DNA from: Candidatus Tetragenococcus pullicola
GTDB lineage: Bacteria; Bacillota; Bacilli; Lactobacillales; Enterococcaceae
DNA: 35,116 bases
NCBI GenBank assembly: GCA_019115705.1
Contig: DXDB01000127.1
Span: forward strand, 1-35,116
Direction of reading: 5' to 3'
Below the pieces are notes generated by a model. It did not search any database and had not been told where the DNA came from. It was given only the letters and a program-made list of their open reading frames with translations. A program made the position numbers and the translations under genes. Shown here in pieces: positions 16,101 through 24,013 of the stretch (position 1 is its first letter; every line of letters begins with the position of its first letter).

Positions 16101-16757
16101 GGGGCTTCAGATGATGACGTTTGGGAAACTGTAGCCGAAGCTGGGATGGCAAAAGATGCCAAAACAGTTCTTTATGATGGTCGCACAGGTGAACCATTTG
16201 ATGGCCGTATCTCAGTCGGCGTTATGTATATGATTAAACTATCTCACATGGTTGATGATAAATTACATGCCAGATCAATTGGACCTTATTCTTTGGTTAC
16301 CCAACAACCACTTGGAGGAAAAGCTCAATTTGGTGGTCAACGTTTTGGGGAAATGGAAGTATGGGCCTTGGAAGCTTATGGTGCTGCCTATACGTTACAA
16401 GAAATCTTAACGTATAAATCAGATGATGTCGTGGGTCGTGTGAAGACTTATGAAGCCATCGTGAAAGGTGAACCTATTCCAAAACCAGGAGTTCCAGAAT
16501 CTTTCCGTGTGTTGGTAAAAGAACTGCAATCCTTGGGACTAAATATGCGTGTTCTTGATATTGAGGATAAAGAAATTGAATTACGTGATCTTGACGATGA
16601 AGATGACGATTTGATTACAGTGGATGCTTTAGAAAAATTTGCAGAGCAACAAAAAGCAAAGAAAGCTGAAAAAGCAGAAACAGATGCTAAAAACCAAGCA
16701 GCAGAAAAACAACCGACAGATGAAGAGAATGTATCGGTAGAAGAGCCTTTAGATTAA
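13134..16757 (+). CDS. rpoB: RNA polymerase beta subunit
   Basis: 1207 residues, essential core subunit forming the catalytic cleft with RpoC. The sequence is collinear with enterococcal RpoB as I know it. The rifampicin region [31 protein letters not shown] is unchanged at the positions known for resistance (Q, D, H and S present), so a rifampicin-sensitive state is expected. [20 protein letters not shown] and [19 protein letters not shown] are the conserved active-site regions. The C-terminus ends in a variable, Lys/Glu-rich tail. I chose the TTG at 13134, giving (M)AGHVVKYG as in relatives, with AAGGGGTG six bases upstream; the GTG at 13125 lies inside that ribosome site. rpoC follows after 85 bp. 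Confidence 0.98.
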   Translation: MAGHVVKYGKHRERRSFARINEVLELPNLIEIQTDSYQWFLDEGLREMFEDILPIEDFNGNLSLEFVDYELKEPKYTVEEARAHDANYSAPIHVTLRLVNRETGEIKSQEVFFGDFPLMTEQGTFIINGAERVIVSQLVRSPGVYFHDKVDKNGKEGFSSTVIPNRGAWLEMETDAKDISYVRIDRTRKIPLSVLVRALGFGSDDTILDIFGESESLHATIEKDLHKNASDSRTEEGLKDIYERLRPGEPKTADSSRSLLNARFFDPRRYDLAAVGRYKMNKKLDLKTRLLNLTLAETLVDPETGEILVEKGTVLTHEVIDGFAEHLENGLNAVTYYPSEDGVVTDPMVVQVIKVYSPKDPERVVNVIGNGYPDPKVRTVRPADMVASMGYFFNLMEGIGNVDDIDHLGNRRIRSVGELLQNQFRIGLARMERVVRERMSIQDSDTLTPQQLINIRPVVASIKEFFGSSQLSQFMDQTNPLGELTHKRRLSALGPGGLTRDRAGYEVRDVHYSHYGRMCPIETPEGPNIGLINSLASYAKVNRFGFIETPYRRVDRKTGRVTDQIDYLTADTEDHYVVAQANSPLNEDGSFKEDVVMARATSENLEVSTDKVDYMDVSPKQVVAVATACIPFLENDDSNRALMGANMQRQAVPLIDPHSPWVGTGMEYKSAHDSGSALLCKNDGVVEYVDATELRVRRDNGALDVYHITKFRRSNSGTSYNQRPLVQLNEKVEKGDILADGPSMENGEMALGQNVLVGFMTWEGYNYEDAVIMSRRLVKDDVYTSIHIEEYESEARDTKLGPEEITREIPNVGEDALKDLDEMGIIRIGAEVRDGDLLVGKVTPKGVTELSAEERLLHAIFGEKAREVRDTSLRVPHGGGGIIHDVKIFTREAGDELSPGVNMLVRVYIVQKRKIHEGDKMAGRHGNKGVVSRIMPEEDMPFLPDGTPIDIMLNPLGVPSRMNIGQVLELHLGMAARELGIHVATPVFDGASDDDVWETVAEAGMAKDAKTVLYDGRTGEPFDGRISVGVMYMIKLSHMVDDKLHARSIGPYSLVTQQPLGGKAQFGGQRFGEMEVWALEAYGAAYTLQEILTYKSDDVVGRVKTYEAIVKGEPIPKPGVPESFRVLVKELQSLGLNMRVLDIEDKEIELRDLDDEDDDLITVDALEKFAEQQKAKKAEKAETDAKNQAAEKQPTDEENVSVEEPLD

Positions 16758-16770
16758 AAAAACGGGTGAA

Positions 16771-16798
16771 GGTCTTGCTGACTCAAGTAGGCAAGACC
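16771..16798 (+). other. Hairpin between rpoB and rpoC
   Basis: GGTCTTGC and GCAAGACC form a perfect 8-bp stem with a 12-nt loop. No T run follows, so it is not a terminator. It may be a processing or stability element that sets the RpoB/RpoC ratio. Confidence 0.5.
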
Positions 16799-16842
16799 AA
16801 AAGCCTGGTCGTTTGAAGAAAAGGAAATGGAGGGAACCCTTT

Positions 16843-19800
16843 TTGATCGATGTAAATAAATTCGAAAGTATGCAAATAGGTTTAGCTTCTCCTGAAAAAA
16901 TCAGAAGCTGGTCTTATGGTGAGGTAAAAAAGCCAGAAACCATCAATTATCGGACCTTAAAGCCTGAACGTGAAGGATTGTTTGATGAGCGTATTTTCGG
17001 CCCAACAAAAGACTGGGAATGTGCTTGTGGGAAATACAAGCGAATCCGCTATAAAGGAATCGTTTGTGATCGTTGTGGCGTCGAAGTAACCCGCTCTAAA
17101 GTTCGTCGTGAACGAATGGGACATATTGAACTAGCAGCACCTGTTTCTCATATTTGGTATTTCAAAGGTATTCCATCTCGTATGGGACTTATCTTAGACA
17201 TGAGTCCTCGTGCATTAGAAGAAATTATTTATTTTGCTTCTTATGTTGTGATTGAACCAGGAAATACAAGCTTAGAAAAGAAACAATTGTTAACAGAACG
17301 TGAGTATCGTGAAAAACGTGATCAATATGGCCAAGAATTTAATGCTGCCATGGGAGCAGAAGCTATCAAACAATTGCTTGAAGCAGTTGACTTAGATGGT
17401 GAATGTGAAGAACTAAAAGAAGAATTGAAGAATGCAACTGGACAAAAACGGACTCGTGCCATCCGCCGTCTAGACATTTTGGAAGCTTTCCGAACTTCTG
17501 GTAACAAGCCAAGTTGGATGGTTATGGATGTTATTCCAATCATACCTCCTGATTTACGACCAATGGTTCAATTAGAAGGTGGACGTTTTGCAACAAGTGA
17601 TTTAAATGATTTATACCGTCGCGTTATTAACCGTAATAATCGCTTGAAACGCTTGTTGGATTTGAATGCCCCCAATATCATTGTTCAAAATGAAAAACGA
17701 ATGTTGCAAGAAGCAGTGGATGCATTGATCGATAATGGTCGTCGTGGCCGTCCTGTAGCAGGACCGGGTAATCGTCCATTAAAATCTTTGTCCCATATGC
17801 TAAAAGGGAAACAAGGACGTTTCCGTCAAAACTTATTGGGTAAACGTGTCGACTATTCTGGTCGTTCGGTTATCTGTGTAGGACCGTTTTTGAAAATGTA
17901 TCAATGTGGTCTACCAAAAGAAATGGCCATCGAACTATTCAAACCTTTTGTGATGCGCGAGTTAGTTAAACGCGAACTTGCCTCCAACATTAAAAATGCC
18001 AAACGAAAAATCGAACGTCTAGAAGACGATGTTTGGGACGTTTTAGAAGATGTTATTCGTGAACATCCAGTCCTATTAAATCGGGCACCTACGCTTCACC
18101 GTTTAGGTATCCAAGCTTTTGAGCCAGTATTGGTTGAAGGCCGTGCGATTCGGTTGCATCCATTAGTTTGTGAAGCTTATAATGCCGATTTTGATGGTGA
18201 CCAAATGGCTGTCCATGTACCTTTAAATGAAGAAGCACAATCCGAAGCTCGGTTATTGATGTTAGCGGCGCATCATATTTTGAATCCAAAAGATGGGAAA
18301 CCAGTCGTTACTCCTTCTCAAGATATGGTATTAGGAAATTACTACCTAACAATGGAAGAAGAAGGACGTGAAGGTGAAGGAATGATCCTTCGCAATATGG
18401 ATGAAGCTGTTGCTGCATGGCAAAATGGCTATGTTCATTTGCACTCACGGATTGCCGTTGATCCTAATCTCTTAGGAGATAAACCATTCACAGATGAACA
18501 AAAAGAACACTTGATGGTTACAACAGTTGGGAAAGTAATCTTTAACTCAATTATGCCACCAGAATTTCCTTACTTGAATGAACCGACTGATTTCAATTTG
18601 ACGGTGCAAACACCAGATAAATATTTCGTGGAAGCAGGTACTGATATTCCGGCATTTATCAAAGAACAAGAATTGATTAAGCCATTTAAAAAGAAAAATC
18701 TTGGAAATATCATTGCTGAAGTCTTCAAAAGATTCCAAGTAACCGAAACTTCAAATATGCTTGACCGTATGAAAGATTTGGGTTATAAACATTCAACCAA
18801 AGCAGGAATCACGGTAGGAATTGCTGATATCATGGTCTTGCATGAAAAAGATACCATTATTGAAGCGGCTCATAAACAAGTAGATGTGATTACCAAACAG
18901 TTCCGTCGTGGATTGATTACAGACGATGAACGTTATGAACGTGTCATTGACGTTTGGAATGGTGCCAAAGATGATATCCAATTGAAATTAATGGAATCAT
19001 TGAGTGCTGAAAATCCAATCTTTATGATGTCTGATTCGGGTGCACGTGGGAATATCTCCAACTTTACACAACTTGCCGGTATGCGCGGTTTGATGGCTGC
19101 CCCAAGTGGAAAAATCATGGAACTTCCAATTATCTCAAACTTCCGTGAAGGTTTAACCGTCTTGGAAATGTTCATCTCCACTCATGGAGCTCGTAAAGGA
19201 ATGACCGATACGGCATTGAAGACGGCCGATTCAGGATATTTAACACGTCGGTTAGTCGATGTGGCTCAAGATGTTATTGTTCGTGAAGACGATTGTGGTA
19301 CTGATCGTGGCCTTGAAATCACTGCTTTACGTGAAGGCAATGAAATCATTGAAACATTGGAAGAACGGTTAGTTGGACGTTATACTCACAAGTCAATCAT
19401 TCACCCTGAAACAGGGGAAGTAATCGTAGGCGTCAATGAATTGCTTACAGAAGATTTGTCAAAACAAGTGGTTGATGCTGGTATTGAAAAGGTATCTATT
19501 CGTTCTGCCTTTACATGTAATACAAAACATGGTGTCTGCAAACATTGTTATGGCCGTAACCTTGCCACAGGCGATGAAGTTGAAGTCGGTGAAGCAGTAG
19601 GAACCATTGCTGCTCAATCAATCGGCGAACCAGGGACACAATTGACTATGCGGACCTTCCATACCGGCGGAGTTGCCGGTGATGATATTACCCAAGGGTT
19701 ACCACGGGTTCAAGAAATTTTTGAAGCACGTAATCCAAAAGGGGAAGCAATCATTACTGAAGTAACAGGTGAAGTCAGTGAAATTGTAGAAGATGCTGCC

Positions 19801-20496
19801 ACTCGTACAAAAGAAGTCACTATCAAAGGAAATACGGATACAAGGACCTATACTGTTCCTTATACTGCACGCATGAAAGTAGCTGAAGGGGACTTCATTC
19901 ACCGTGGATTCCCATTAACAGAAGGTTCAATTGATCCTAAGCATTTGCTACAAGTACGTGATGTGATTTCCGTTGAAAACTACTTATTGCATGAAGTACA
20001 ACGTGTTTATCGGATGCAAGGGGTAGAAATCGGCGACAAACATATTGAAGTAATGGTTCGTCAAATGTTACGCAAAATTCGTGTAATGGATCCAGGAGAT
20101 ACCGATATTTTACCGGGAACATTATTAGATATTGCGGACTTCAAAGACCAAAACTACAGTACGTTAGTAGCTGGAGGAATTCCTGCTACTTGTCGTCCAG
20201 TATTACTAGGAATCACCAAAGCTTCTTTGGAAACAAACAGCTTCTTATCTGCTGCTTCCTTCCAAGAAACGACACGTGTCCTAACAGATGCTGCTATTCG
20301 CGGTAAGAAAGATCCACTACTTGGCTTGAAAGAAAATGTTATCATCGGGAAAATCATCCCAGCCGGTACTGGTATGTCTCGTTATCGTAATATGGAACCG
20401 AAAGAAGTTCAAACAGCAAGCGAAAATGTCTATAGCATTTCTGATATCGAAGCGCAAATGGCCGCAGAAGATGCCATGAACGAATCGAATAATTAG
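16843..20496 (+). CDS. rpoC: RNA polymerase beta' subunit
   Basis: 1217 residues, the catalytic partner of RpoB. The N-terminal zinc site [20 protein letters not shown], the catalytic Mg loop [12 protein letters not shown] and the second zinc site (CGTDRG ... [14 protein letters not shown]) are intact. The trigger-loop region reads [20 protein letters not shown]. The start is TTG at 16843, giving (M)[12 protein letters not shown] as in relatives, with GGAGG nine bases upstream. The longer frame from 16813 would place the ribosome site inside the gene. The protein ends in an acidic tail. Confidence 0.98.
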   Translation: MIDVNKFESMQIGLASPEKIRSWSYGEVKKPETINYRTLKPEREGLFDERIFGPTKDWECACGKYKRIRYKGIVCDRCGVEVTRSKVRRERMGHIELAAPVSHIWYFKGIPSRMGLILDMSPRALEEIIYFASYVVIEPGNTSLEKKQLLTEREYREKRDQYGQEFNAAMGAEAIKQLLEAVDLDGECEELKEELKNATGQKRTRAIRRLDILEAFRTSGNKPSWMVMDVIPIIPPDLRPMVQLEGGRFATSDLNDLYRRVINRNNRLKRLLDLNAPNIIVQNEKRMLQEAVDALIDNGRRGRPVAGPGNRPLKSLSHMLKGKQGRFRQNLLGKRVDYSGRSVICVGPFLKMYQCGLPKEMAIELFKPFVMRELVKRELASNIKNAKRKIERLEDDVWDVLEDVIREHPVLLNRAPTLHRLGIQAFEPVLVEGRAIRLHPLVCEAYNADFDGDQMAVHVPLNEEAQSEARLLMLAAHHILNPKDGKPVVTPSQDMVLGNYYLTMEEEGREGEGMILRNMDEAVAAWQNGYVHLHSRIAVDPNLLGDKPFTDEQKEHLMVTTVGKVIFNSIMPPEFPYLNEPTDFNLTVQTPDKYFVEAGTDIPAFIKEQELIKPFKKKNLGNIIAEVFKRFQVTETSNMLDRMKDLGYKHSTKAGITVGIADIMVLHEKDTIIEAAHKQVDVITKQFRRGLITDDERYERVIDVWNGAKDDIQLKLMESLSAENPIFMMSDSGARGNISNFTQLAGMRGLMAAPSGKIMELPIISNFREGLTVLEMFISTHGARKGMTDTALKTADSGYLTRRLVDVAQDVIVREDDCGTDRGLEITALREGNEIIETLEERLVGRYTHKSIIHPETGEVIVGVNELLTEDLSKQVVDAGIEKVSIRSAFTCNTKHGVCKHCYGRNLATGDEVEVGEAVGTIAAQSIGEPGTQLTMRTFHTGGVAGDDITQGLPRVQEIFEARNPKGEAIITEVTGEVSEIVEDAATRTKEVTIKGNTDTRTYTVPYTARMKVAEGDFIHRGFPLTEGSIDPKHLLQVRDVISVENYLLHEVQRVYRMQGVEIGDKHIEVMVRQMLRKIRVMDPGDTDILPGTLLDIADFKDQNYSTLVAGGIPATCRPVLLGITKASLETNSFLSAASFQETTRVLTDAAIRGKKDPLLGLKENVIIGKIIPAGTGMSRYRNMEPKEVQTASENVYSISDIEAQMAAEDAMNESNN

Positions 20497-20515
20497 GCTT
20501 TTTGTGAGTGAAGTT

Positions 20516-20545
20516 GCTCCACCGATTTATCGGTGGAGCTTTTTT
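20516..20545 (+). terminator. Terminator of the rpoBC operon
   Basis: GCTCCACCGAT-TT-ATCGGTGGAGC forms a perfect 11-bp stem with a very small central loop, followed by six T. It lies 20 nt past the rpoC stop. Confidence 0.93.
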
Positions 20546-20895
20546 AACTATTACAGTAAATTTGATTTATGGTTGAGTATTCACTAGTTATGTCATAGTA
20601 AGAAGAATATTGATCAGTATGATGAAGCTTGAAAAGGAATTGAAATTCGCTGCTTTTTTATACATTTTCCACACTACGATCTATTTAACATTCCAATAAG
20701 AATTGCATGACCTCCTTTTAAAAAATAAGACGAAAACCAATTTATCAAGAAGTGCTCTTGTTTCGTCACTTCAAATAATATACAGAAAAGATAAAAATGA
20801 ATTTGGAGAGAATTAGAATGTAACTCTAATTTTAAAAAAACTATTCTACTACTAGTTATGGTATGATAAAGAAAAGGTGAATGGGGTGAAAAATA
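20546..20895. other. 350-bp intergenic stretch: hairpins, a tiny frame, response regulator promoter
   Basis: No recognisable gene. Seen here are a 26-codon + frame at 20619-20699 (MMKLEKELKF..., hydrophobic end, no ribosome site); a long hairpin at 20729-20767 (GACGAAA/TTTCGTC with inner CAAGA/TCTTG) that, read on the - strand, runs into TTATTTTTT like a terminator; a 7-bp hairpin at 20811-20831; and an extended -10 for the downstream regulator at 20859-20867. A small RNA on the - strand is possible but unproven. Confidence 0.45.
20859..20867 (+). promoter_or_regulatory. Extended -10 promoter of the response regulator gene
   Basis: TGGTATGAT fits TGnTATAAT with one change; no clear -35 is visible. 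The start site would be about 23 nt before the GTG. Confidence 0.5.
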
Positions 20896-21561
20896 GTGAA
20901 AAAGGTATTAATTGTTGAAGATGATAATTCCATTAATGGCTTGTTATATGATTTGTTGGAAGACTATGAGGTGACGCAAGCTTTTGCTGGAAGTGAGGCT
21001 AAACGAATCTTAGAAGATGAACGATTTGATTTAATTTTGTTGGATTTGATGTTACCGGGAATTAATGGAGAGGACTTGATTCTTTGGATAAGACAAACCC
21101 ATCAAACGCCTATTATTGTTATTACAGCAAGGTCAGAAGCTTCCGTCTTATCTTCTGTTTTAGAAGCTGGGGCCAATGATTATATAGCCAAACCTTTTAA
21201 TACTGTTGAGGTATTAGCACGGGTTAAAAATCAATTACGTGATTTTTCCCCTTCTGAAAATCAGCTACAGGAGTTACAGTTAGGTTCCCTTAAAATGAAT
21301 GAGGAAACACATACGGTAAGTTATAATGATCAACCCTTAGATCTGACTCAGAAAGAATATGAGTTATTGAGATGTTTTTTGCAACATCCTAAAAAAGTAT
21401 TTACGAAAGCTAATTTATATGAAACCGTTTGGCAAGAACCTTATTTTGGTGATGACAACACTGTGATGGTTCATATTTCTCGTTTGCGAAAGAAGTTGCA
21501 AAAAGTGACGGATAAAGAAATCATAAAAACGATTTGGGGTGTTGGTTTTCAACTGGATTAA
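20896..21561 (+). CDS. OmpR/PhoB-type response regulator
   Basis: 221 residues, a DNA-binding transcription regulator controlled by phosphorylation. The receiver domain (1-115) has the acidic pair E8-D9-D10, the phospho-acceptor D50 (LILLDLMLPG), the switch Thr (VITAR) and the Lys of AKPF. The winged-helix effector domain (about 125-221) has DLTQKEYELLRCFLQHPKKVFTK and HISRLRKKL. It starts with GTG after GGGGTGA. A histidine kinase follows, but across an unusually wide 260-bp gap. No transporter or other obvious target is adjacent, so the signal is unknown. Confidence 0.93.
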   Translation: MKKVLIVEDDNSINGLLYDLLEDYEVTQAFAGSEAKRILEDERFDLILLDLMLPGINGEDLILWIRQTHQTPIIVITARSEASVLSSVLEAGANDYIAKPFNTVEVLARVKNQLRDFSPSENQLQELQLGSLKMNEETHTVSYNDQPLDLTQKEYELLRCFLQHPKKVFTKANLYETVWQEPYFGDDNTVMVHISRLRKKLQKVTDKEIIKTIWGVGFQLD

Positions 21562-21661
21562 GAGTTTTGTAAGACTTAAGACAGAGTTTTGAAATTCTTT
21601 TCTGTTAGACTTGTTCTTGTAAAGTAAACAACGATCGTGAAAGTGAAAAAAGCTTTGTTAT

Positions 21662-21705
21662 TTATTCTAACTATTGATAGGTGCAAAAAGCATTCGTTAG
21701 AATAA
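21662..21705. repeat. 10-bp perfect inverted repeat between regulator and kinase genes
   Basis: TTATTCTAAC (21662-21671) and GTTAGAATAA (21696-21705) are separated by 24 nt. No T run follows, so it is not a simple terminator. It could be a processing hairpin or an operator for autoregulation of the kinase. Confidence 0.5.
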
Positions 21706-21821
21706 TCCTAATCTAGTAATAATAGATAAAACCAATCGTTTCGGGTTACTTTGAAGGCCTATCGTATGGATAGGAATGCTATGAAATAATAGAGATATCA
21801 AAGAAAGTTAGTGGTGAGAAT

Positions 21822-22772
21822 ATGCAAGGGCTTCTTTTTCTTAGTGTAACAATAAATATTCTTGGTTTGGTCGCTTGGTTTTTTTATCGACGTGAACTAA
21901 CAGAAGTGCTCGTGCAAATCAAACGTATAAAAAAAGGAAAATCACATACTTATTTAAAGAGAATCGGTTTTTCTAAAAGGAATCAGGAATTAATAGAAGA
22001 AATAAATGAACTTATGGAAAAATTTCAACAGACTACAGAAGAAAAAAAGCGTACCGATCAGCGTAACAAACAAATGTTAGCTTCCATTTCTCATGACTTT
22101 CGGACACCATTAACTTCTATGTTGGGTTATATTCAAATGGTGGATAAAAAAAATTTAAATTCTAAAGATGTAAAATACTTATCGATTATTGAAGAACGTA
22201 CGCAACTGATTTCAAAATTAATCGATGAATTTTACTTGTTAAGTTTATTGGATGCCGATGATTATAAAATAACTAAAGAAGCTTGTAATCCAGTTCGTTT
22301 AGTACAAGAACAAGTTGCTCAATACTACGAAGAATTATCTCAAAGTTTTAAGCAAATAGAAATCGAACTTGAAGAAGAAAGAATAGTTATACAGACAAGT
22401 ATCATTGATTTTAATCGGATTGTCCAAAATTTAATCAAAAATGCTTATAATCATGGAACGGGAACTTTTAAAGTTCAGCTAAAAAAAGAAACGAATCAGC
22501 TACTTTTTATTTTCGAAAATCAAGTTCCTTCCGAAAATGAAATTGATGTTTTCCGATTATTTGATCGAAATTATCAAGGAAATCATGCGAGAATAAGTGG
22601 AAATGCTGGCTTGGGTCTTTCTATTGCCAAAGAATTATCTGAGAAGCTAGGCTTTCGTCTAAGCGCCACAGCAGAAAAAGACTGGTTACAATTTCAGTTA
22701 GTTATTCCTGTTGAAGAATGGAAAATGAGAAGTTTTAATGTTGAAAAAACACAATACCAAAACACGCGTTGA
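21822..22772 (+). CDS. Sensor histidine kinase with a single N-terminal membrane segment
   Basis: 316 residues. One hydrophobic segment (about 3-22) is followed directly by a charged stretch and coiled-coil-like helix (about 50-80), then the phospho-acceptor domain with SISHDFRTPL (His 91) and the ATPase domain with the N box DFNRIVQNLIKNAYNHG and the late G box NAGLGLSIAKEL. The usual DxGxG box is not clear (ENQVPSENEID). There is no extracellular sensor domain, so the stimulus is probably sensed in the membrane, by a partner, or in the cytoplasm. It probably phosphorylates the regulator at 20896-21561. The stop codon lies inside the terminator stem. Confidence 0.9.
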   Translation: MQGLLFLSVTINILGLVAWFFYRRELTEVLVQIKRIKKGKSHTYLKRIGFSKRNQELIEEINELMEKFQQTTEEKKRTDQRNKQMLASISHDFRTPLTSMLGYIQMVDKKNLNSKDVKYLSIIEERTQLISKLIDEFYLLSLLDADDYKITKEACNPVRLVQEQVAQYYEELSQSFKQIEIELEEERIVIQTSIIDFNRIVQNLIKNAYNHGTGTFKVQLKKETNQLLFIFENQVPSENEIDVFRLFDRNYQGNHARISGNAGLGLSIAKELSEKLGFRLSATAEKDWLQFQLVIPVEEWKMRSFNVEKTQYQNTR

Positions 22773-22792
22773 ATCTACTCAACGCGTGTTTT
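22759..22792. terminator. Terminator between kinase and ROK genes, overlapping the kinase stop codon
   Basis: AAAACACGCGTTGA pairs with TCAACGCGTGTTTT (14 bp) around a 6-nt loop. The 5' arm contains the last kinase codons and its TGA. The structure is symmetrical and can serve both converging genes. Confidence 0.82.
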
Positions 22793-22801
22793 AGTAGTTG
22801 G

Positions 22802-23656
22802 CTAGTAACTATTTTGAAAATTTAAGGCGGCTCCAATTAGATTGGCGTTGTTTTGATACTGACAACTTACGATTTTAGGCATGATTGAGCCAATATTTTC
22901 TTTTTCTAATAAAGAAGAAAGGCGTGTGGATAATTCTTCAGCTAATTCTGGACGTGCGGAAATTCCTCCGCCTAAGATAACCATTTCCGGATCGATAGAT
23001 ACTTGAATATTATATAAAGATTGGGCAATATTTTCATACATCTCAAACAGAGCTTTTCTAGCTTGCAAATCGCCTTGCTCTTTTTTTTCGTAGAGTTCTT
23101 TACCTGTTATGGGTTGACCGATTTTTTTTGAGAAGCGTTCAGCAACATGTACTGCGGTTCCATTAATACTTAAAGTTTGTCCATTCGTATTTTGCATTAG
23201 TCCAAATTCGCCACCAAAAAGATGAGCCCCTTTGTAAATTTGCCCGTTAATAAAGATGGCGCCACCAACTCCAGTGCCGATGACGACAAAGACGGCCTGT
23301 TTGATCCCTTTTCCGGCACCAATTTCCATTTCACAAATTCCGGCACAATTGGCATCATTTTCTATTGCAATAGGCAAATCAAAAAAAGCTTCCAATTCAT
23401 CAAAAATGGGTCGTTGATGCAAGTAGGGTACAGCACTAATTCCTTCTATTACACGTTTTTTAACATTCACAGCACCAGGGGCGCTAATTGCGATGCCATC
23501 GACCTTTTCAAAAGAGGTGAGGGTATTTTTCATGTCTTCTAGCATTTTTTCAAAAGTTTCGGGAGTAACAAATTTTCCAAGATGCTCAAGTTGGTTGTTT
23601 TTCCATAAACCAAATTTAATAGCAGAACCACCAATATCAAAAACAGCTATACTCAT
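22802..23656 (-). CDS. ROK-family sugar kinase lacking the zinc motif (glucokinase or BglK-like)
   Basis: 284 residues. It has the ATP-binding phosphate-1 motif FDIGGSAIKFGLW, the catalytic loop ENDANCAG (Asp base), the phosphate-2 motif VVIGTGVGGAIF and the adenosine motif ILGGGIS. In classical ROK members GGEFG would be followed by a CxCGxxGC zinc finger; here that segment reads QNTNGQTLSINGT without cysteines, as I recall for beta-glucoside kinases (BglK). The substrate is a hexose or phosphorylated-glycoside precursor but cannot be set from sequence. I prefer the second ATG (23656) because AAAAGGA is too close to the first (23665). No sugar transporter is adjacent. Confidence 0.85.
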   Translation of the reverse strand: MSIAVFDIGGSAIKFGLWKNNQLEHLGKFVTPETFEKMLEDMKNTLTSFEKVDGIAISAPGAVNVKKRVIEGISAVPYLHQRPIFDELEAFFDLPIAIENDANCAGICEMEIGAGKGIKQAVFVVIGTGVGGAIFINGQIYKGAHLFGGEFGLMQNTNGQTLSINGTAVHVAERFSKKIGQPITGKELYEKKEQGDLQARKALFEMYENIAQSLYNIQVSIDPEMVILGGGISARPELAEELSTRLSSLLEKENIGSIMPKIVSCQYQNNANLIGAALNFQNSY

Positions 23657-23665
23657 TGTGTTCAT

Positions 23666-23919
23666 TCCTTTTTATTTTTATTGAAAGTACATTCATTTTA
23701 GCATAAGAAAATTTTTTTGTATCTTACTTTTAAACAATTGCAGAATTTTTTTGAAAGTGGCAGAAAAATAAGAAGAGAACTGGACAATTTATAAAGTTTT
23801 TTGAAAATTATTGAAAAAAGATGAATAAATTCCATGTTTTCATAAAAGCTCATATATTCACTAATTAAGCGTTTTAATTATAAAAAAATAAAAAAACATT
23901 GAATTAAAGCTAAAAAAGT
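23666..23919. other. A+T-rich stretch between ROK kinase and adhE promoters
   Basis: No gene is seen. The left part should hold the ROK gene promoter (a TATGCTAAAAT-like -10 on the - strand near 23700). AATTAAGCGTTTTAATT (23863-23879) is a loose palindrome that only distantly resembles a CcpA cre site. Confidence 0.4.
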
Positions 23920-23950
23920 TGTTGAAATTATTCACGAATTATTGTATGAT
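23920..23950 (+). promoter_or_regulatory. adhE promoter overlapped by a Rex-like operator
   Basis: TTGAAA (23922-23927), 17 nt, TATGAT (23945-23950) form the promoter. The stretch TGTTGAAATTATTCACGA (23920-23937) matches the Rex operator TTGTGAAwwwwTTCACAA in its whole core TGAAwwwwTTCA and covers the -35. Rex represses adhE-type genes in Gram-positive bacteria until NADH rises, so control of this gene by the NADH/NAD ratio is likely. Confidence 0.75.
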
Positions 23951-24013
23951 TATAAGTGAAATAAATCACAGATGAAAACAAAATTTCTTTTTGAAAATAG
24001 AGGAGGATTTCTC

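Noticed and set aside
20699..20722. Seven-codon - strand ORF after a perfect AGGAGGT (MQFLLEC)
   Set aside because: The spacing between AGGAGGT and ATG is only one or two bases and the frame is too short to support.
23863..23879. CcpA cre site upstream of adhE
   Set aside because: AATTAAGCGTTTTAATT misses the conserved TG and CA positions of the cre consensus; at least three mismatches.
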